Assembly: GCA_938023885.1 (NCBI GenBank)
Contig: CALJCU010000243.1
Span: 1 to 8,999, forward strand
Length of the DNA: 8,999 nucleotides
Direction of reading: 5' to 3'
DNA from: an uncultured Prevotella sp.
GTDB lineage: Bacteria > Bacteroidota > Bacteroidia > Bacteroidales > Bacteroidaceae
Shown: in pieces, positions 7,157 to 8,999 of the stretch
How the letters are laid out: each line of letters opens with the position of its first letter
How positions within the stretch are numbered: position 1 is the stretch's first letter
Translations under genes and position numbers: made by a program
Notes under the pieces: generated by a model
What the model was told of the DNA's origin: nothing
Seen by the model: the letters and a program-made list of their open reading frames with translations, nothing else
Database searches by the model: none

Positions 7157-7187
7157 TTGGCGATTTACGTTCGAACCACTACCTTTG
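7157..7187 (+). promoter_or_regulatory. Bacteroidetes-type promoter for the integrase
   Basis: TACCTTTG (7180-7187) matches the Bacteroidetes -7 consensus TAnnTTTG exactly. A TTGG at 7157-7160 provides the -33 element, with 20 bases between TTG and the -7 box. Transcription would begin around 7193-7197, leaving a short leader before ATG 7221. Confidence 0.7.
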
Positions 7188-7220
7188 CAAGAAACATTTT
7201 TCACCCAATTATTCCCATTA

Positions 7221-7690
7221 ATGGCAACAATCGAATACAGACTTTCTACGAAGGTCCAGCAAGACGGAAAAGCCGAAATCATGATGAGATTCTTTCATGG
7301 GCGGTCTATCAACAGAGCACTGGTACGGAGATTTTTATTATTCCTTCTTTCTTTGAATATTATATAGACAGAGCAAAGAGTGAAAAGGCAGGGATACGAA
7401 TTCCTGCCAAGACAGAGACGGCAACTTTGGAGGAGGCAGATAAGTTCGGTTTTATTTTGCGCAGCAGCGGTACATTGATCGTAAGTAACCGTCGTCTGCG
7501 TACTCCTGATGTCGTTTATCACGAAAAGGCCAATGAAAAGTTGGAGGCACTTACTAAAGTGGTGCTCGAGTCCTTCAATGCAGTCGGTGCTGATGCCGTT
7601 GGTAATGGTTGGCTGAAGAATGTAGTTGATCGCTATCTCCATCCGGAAAAGTACGAGGAGGCTAAAGTCGGCAAGGATTTCTTCGATTAC
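7221..7690 (+). pseudogene. Tyrosine recombinase/integrase, N-terminal half only, frameshifted
   Basis: The protein starts at ATG 7221 with MATIEYRLSTKVQQDGKAEI, a Bacteroidales-type integrase N-terminal (arm-binding) domain, and reaches FFHGRSIN. At about 7311-7314 the frame shifts by one base. Inserting one C would give INQSTGTEIFIIPSFFEYYI in the second frame, which then continues through the SAM-like core-binding region to VGKDFFDY near 7690. The second frame before 7311 is not coding for this protein. The catalytic domain with the Arg...His-x-x-Arg...Tyr residues is absent. The reading runs instead into unrelated GC-rich actinobacterial DNA and ends at a chance stop (7907-7909). The integrase is cut by the contig junction, not necessarily by biology. 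It probably headed a mobile element extending rightward. Confidence 0.8.
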
Positions 7691-7704
7691 GGAAGGATCT
7701 CCTT
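7667..7704 (-). other. frr: Chimeric junction; probable start of frr on the minus strand
   Basis: On the minus strand AAGGAG (7704-7699), then eight bases, then codons 7690-7667 reading GTA ATC GAA GAA ATC CTT GCC GAC, (V)IEEILAD. Ribosome recycling factor typically begins M-I-(D/E)-E-(I/V)-L, and frr normally follows pyrH in this operon. GTA is not a start codon; a GTG with one base changed by the plus-strand (integrase) side would fit. On the plus strand the same bases encode integrase VGKDFFDY. So the two parents probably share up to 21 bases (7667-7687), where they were joined. The frr reading is inference. Confidence 0.5.
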
Positions 7705-7955
7705 AGTCGTAATTCTGGTGTGCAGAATTGTCGGTGGGGCGCGTTCCTCACCCTCCCGTTTCTCTGCCGCACGCACTCCGGGTCGTCAGACCCCAAATAT
7801 GCGGAGGAGGCATGAACACGTACGAAAGATGGTGAACGCCGTGGTTTCTATCAGTTTAGACGGTACCGGCGGGCAGGGCGAGTTAGGCTCTACCCGCTCG
7901 GTACCGTGACGTTATTGCGCGCCCGAAAGCGCGGTTTGGCGGGCCGGATGCGCCC
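7691..7955. other. Actinobacterial pyrH-frr intergenic region
   Basis: This is 265 bases of GC-rich DNA with no convincing gene on either strand. It holds the hairpin 7860-7907 and a small perfect inverted repeat AATTCTG-GTGTG-CAGAATT (7711-7729), which lies just upstream of the putative frr ribosome binding site. Confidence 0.5.
7860..7907 (-). terminator. Hairpin downstream of pyrH
   Basis: ACGGTACCG (7860-7868) pairs perfectly with CGGTACCGT (7899-7907). The stem extends inward through CGGGCAG/CTACCCG with a single-base bulge and one G-U-type or mismatched pair. It lies about 50 bases after the pyrH stop on the minus strand. There is no clear U-tract, so it may be a terminator of the U-poor actinobacterial type or an attenuator before frr. 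Confidence 0.5.
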
Positions 7956-8699
7956 CTAGCGGGTGACGAGGGTACCCATCTTCTCGCCCAGGATTGCGCG
8001 GGTCACGTTGCCCTCGCCCTGCATGCCGAACACGCGCATCGTCACGTTGTTGTCGCGGCACAGGGAGAACGCGGTCTGGTCCAGCACGCGGATGTTGCGC
8101 TGCATTGCCTCGTCGTAGGTGAGGTTGTACAGGCGCTCAGCGTTGGGGTCCTTGTTGGGGTCAGCGGTGTAGATGCCGTCCACACCGTTCTTGGCGACCA
8201 GCACCTCGTCGGCGTGGATTTCCAGGGCGCGCTGGGCGGCCACGGTGTCGGTGGAGAAGTAGGGCAGACCCGCACCAGCACCGAAAATCACGACGCGGTC
8301 CTTCTGCATGTGGCGGATGGCGCGGCGGGGAATGTAGGTCTCTGCAACCTGCGGCATGGTGATGGCGGACTGAACGCGGGTATCGATACCCTCCTGCTCC
8401 AGGAAGTCCTGCAGGGCCAGGGAGTTCATGACGGTGCCGAGCATGCCCATGTAGTCCGCGCGGGAGCGGTCCATGCCGGCCTGCGAGAGCTCGGCGCCAC
8501 GGAAGAAGTTGCCGCCACCAATCACGATGGAGGTCTCAACCTCGCCGACGGTTGCGGCAATCTGCTTGGCGATGCTGCGAACCACCTCGGTAGAGATGCC
8601 AACTTCACCGCCGCCAAAAACCTCACCGGAGAGCTTGAGCAGCACGCGGCGGCGGCCGGTATCATCACGGTGCATCGGGCGGGGATTCGCTTCAGTCAT
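7956..8699 (-). CDS. pyrH: UMP kinase PyrH (actinobacterial)
   Basis: Predicted 247 residues; phosphorylates UMP to UDP with ATP in pyrimidine nucleotide synthesis, in the cytoplasm, normally as a hexamer. Amino acid kinase-fold motifs are in order: VLLKLSGEVFGG (19-30, phosphate-binding), VIGGGNFFRG (59-68), DYMGMLGTVMN (82-92, UMP-binding), FGAGAGLPYFSTDTVA (139-154) and VAKNGVDGIYTADP (168-181). Start ATG 8699 is chosen because GGAGGA stands a few bases upstream and the following MTEANPRP extension is short. The upstream in-frame ATG at 8825 would add 42 residues running through a hairpin. It lies downstream of tsf, the usual actinobacterial order rpsB-tsf-pyrH-frr. Codon use is strongly GC-biased, unlike everything left of 7,690. 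Confidence 0.97.
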   Translation of the reverse strand: MTEANPRPMHRDDTGRRRVLLKLSGEVFGGGEVGISTEVVRSIAKQIAATVGEVETSIVIGGGNFFRGAELSQAGMDRSRADYMGMLGTVMNSLALQDFLEQEGIDTRVQSAITMPQVAETYIPRRAIRHMQKDRVVIFGAGAGLPYFSTDTVAAQRALEIHADEVLVAKNGVDGIYTADPNKDPNAERLYNLTYDEAMQRNIRVLDQTAFSLCRDNNVTMRVFGMQGEGNVTRAILGEKMGTLVTR

Positions 8700-8886
8700 G
8701 GTTCCTCCAGTGGCTTTTATTCGAAGAGTTATGTGGGCGGGTTTAGGCCGCCCGGTCCCTATCAAGGATACAGCAAAGCCGGGTAGCCACCACTGGTGAC
8801 TACCCGGCTCAACGCTATAATCCAAACCTCAGTTTTCGCCCCTTATCGAAGCGAATCGGTTTAGACGCAGAACGTGACGTCGTTCC
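8700..8886 (-). other. tsf-pyrH intergenic region
   Basis: These 187 bases separate the two genes. They contain the 8777-8809 hairpin and, near the pyrH end, the GGAGGA ribosome binding site (8703-8708 in plus-strand coordinates). No further gene is visible. A promoter for pyrH after the hairpin is possible but not clear. Confidence 0.5.
8777..8809 (-). terminator. Hairpin between tsf and pyrH
   Basis: AGCCGGGTAG (8777-8786) pairs with CTACCCGGCT (8800-8809). One mismatch further in, CACCA pairs with TGGTG. On the minus strand it is followed by CTTTGCTGTATCC, a weak U-tract. It probably terminates or attenuates the tsf transcript, separating it from pyrH. Confidence 0.65.
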
Positions 8887-8999
8887 TTATGCACCCACGC
8901 GGAAACGTGCGAATGCGGTTGCGGTTGCGCCAGCCTCGGACAGGACCTGTGCGACAGACTTCTTGGAGTCCTTTGCGAAGTCCTGATCCAGCAGGGTGT
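8887..8999 (-). CDS. tsf: Elongation factor Ts, C-terminal end (partial)
   Basis: The minus-strand frame entering at the window edge encodes 36 residues before TAA (8889-8887). It includes TLLDQDFAKDSKKSVAQVL and ends TAFARFRVGA. The LLxQxFxKDxKKxVxQVL block and the FxRFxVG ending are the conserved C-terminus of EF-Ts, the nucleotide exchange factor for EF-Tu. The start lies beyond the window. Its position upstream of pyrH matches the standard actinobacterial gene order. Confidence 0.93.
   Translation of the reverse strand, partial: TLLDQDFAKDSKKSVAQVLSEAGATATAFARFRVGA

Larger units (their letters stand above)
6888..7179. other. Intergenic region with terminator and repeat-rich integrase leader
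   Basis: There is no credible gene in this stretch. It holds a small palindrome TCAACGTTGA (6914-6923), the terminator hairpin (6955-6987), scattered TAATTTCA-type repeats and the TTTGCGACT palindrome and repeats just before the integrase promoter. This is where an attachment site or integrase-binding sites could lie, but none can be proved without the matching second junction. Confidence 0.5.

Noticed and set aside
7691..7909. C-terminal extension of the integrase frame into GC-rich DNA
   Set aside because: The Arg/Ser/Gly-rich tail is a chance reading across the chimeric junction and lacks any recombinase catalytic residue.
8214..8799. Plus-strand open frames of 190 and 108 residues over pyrH
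   Set aside because: They are antisense shadows of a highly conserved GC-rich gene, with low-complexity composition and no recognisable motif.
8700..8825. Longer PyrH starting at 8825
   Set aside because: The 42 added residues run through the tsf-pyrH hairpin and include no PyrH homology; GGAGGA stands just before ATG 8699.

Overview
The window is two unrelated pieces of DNA joined near position 7,670-7,695. Bases 1 to about 7,690 have moderate GC and Bacteroidetes hallmarks: an IS21-family element, a TAnnTTTG promoter box, AT-rich leaders without strong Shine-Dalgarno sites, a Bacteroidales-type integrase and a lipoprotein with an acidic/serine tail after the cysteine. A Prevotella-like genome is my best guess. 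From about 7,700 the DNA is GC-rich with actinobacterial codon use and carries tsf-pyrH, reading leftward with strong GGAGGA-type ribosome binding sites. Micrococcales, possibly Rothia, is a guess from the PyrH protein. Both lineages live in the mouth, so a chimeric metagenomic or single-cell contig is the simplest reading.

Layout. 1-156: end of a membrane protein. 185-2893: a whole IS21-family element with terminal inverted repeats, an array of internal end-repeats, istA and istB. Both genes are frameshifted. 2893-3978: a membrane-anchored erythromycin-esterase/ChaN (Tiki)-like protein whose start codon straddles the IS boundary. 3974-4132: a short unidentified coding remnant. 4171-5593: a tract of broken genes. 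It holds an AlbA_2 (Schlafen-type)/HATPase protein missing its middle, a collapsed TOTE-type primase-helicase, and an XRE-type regulator with three in-frame stops that is otherwise readable end to end. 5751-6887: an intact secreted or lipoprotein endonuclease/exonuclease/phosphatase-family enzyme, with a strong terminator at 6955-6987. 7180-7690: promoter and N-terminal half of a tyrosine recombinase, cut off before its catalytic domain by the junction. 7691-8999: the actinobacterial translation operon (tsf end, pyrH, and probably the first codons of frr).

The Bacteroidetes part looks like an accessory region in decay. A conflict-type module (AlbA/HATPase, primase-helicase, XRE regulator) has been eroded by internal deletions and nonsense transitions, beside an IS and the start of an integrase-bearing element. 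I see no intact novel system. The most informative points are the cryptic XRE pseudogene, the deletion-collapsed primase-helicase, and a junction at which about 21 bp make sense both as integrase and, on the other strand, as the start of frr.
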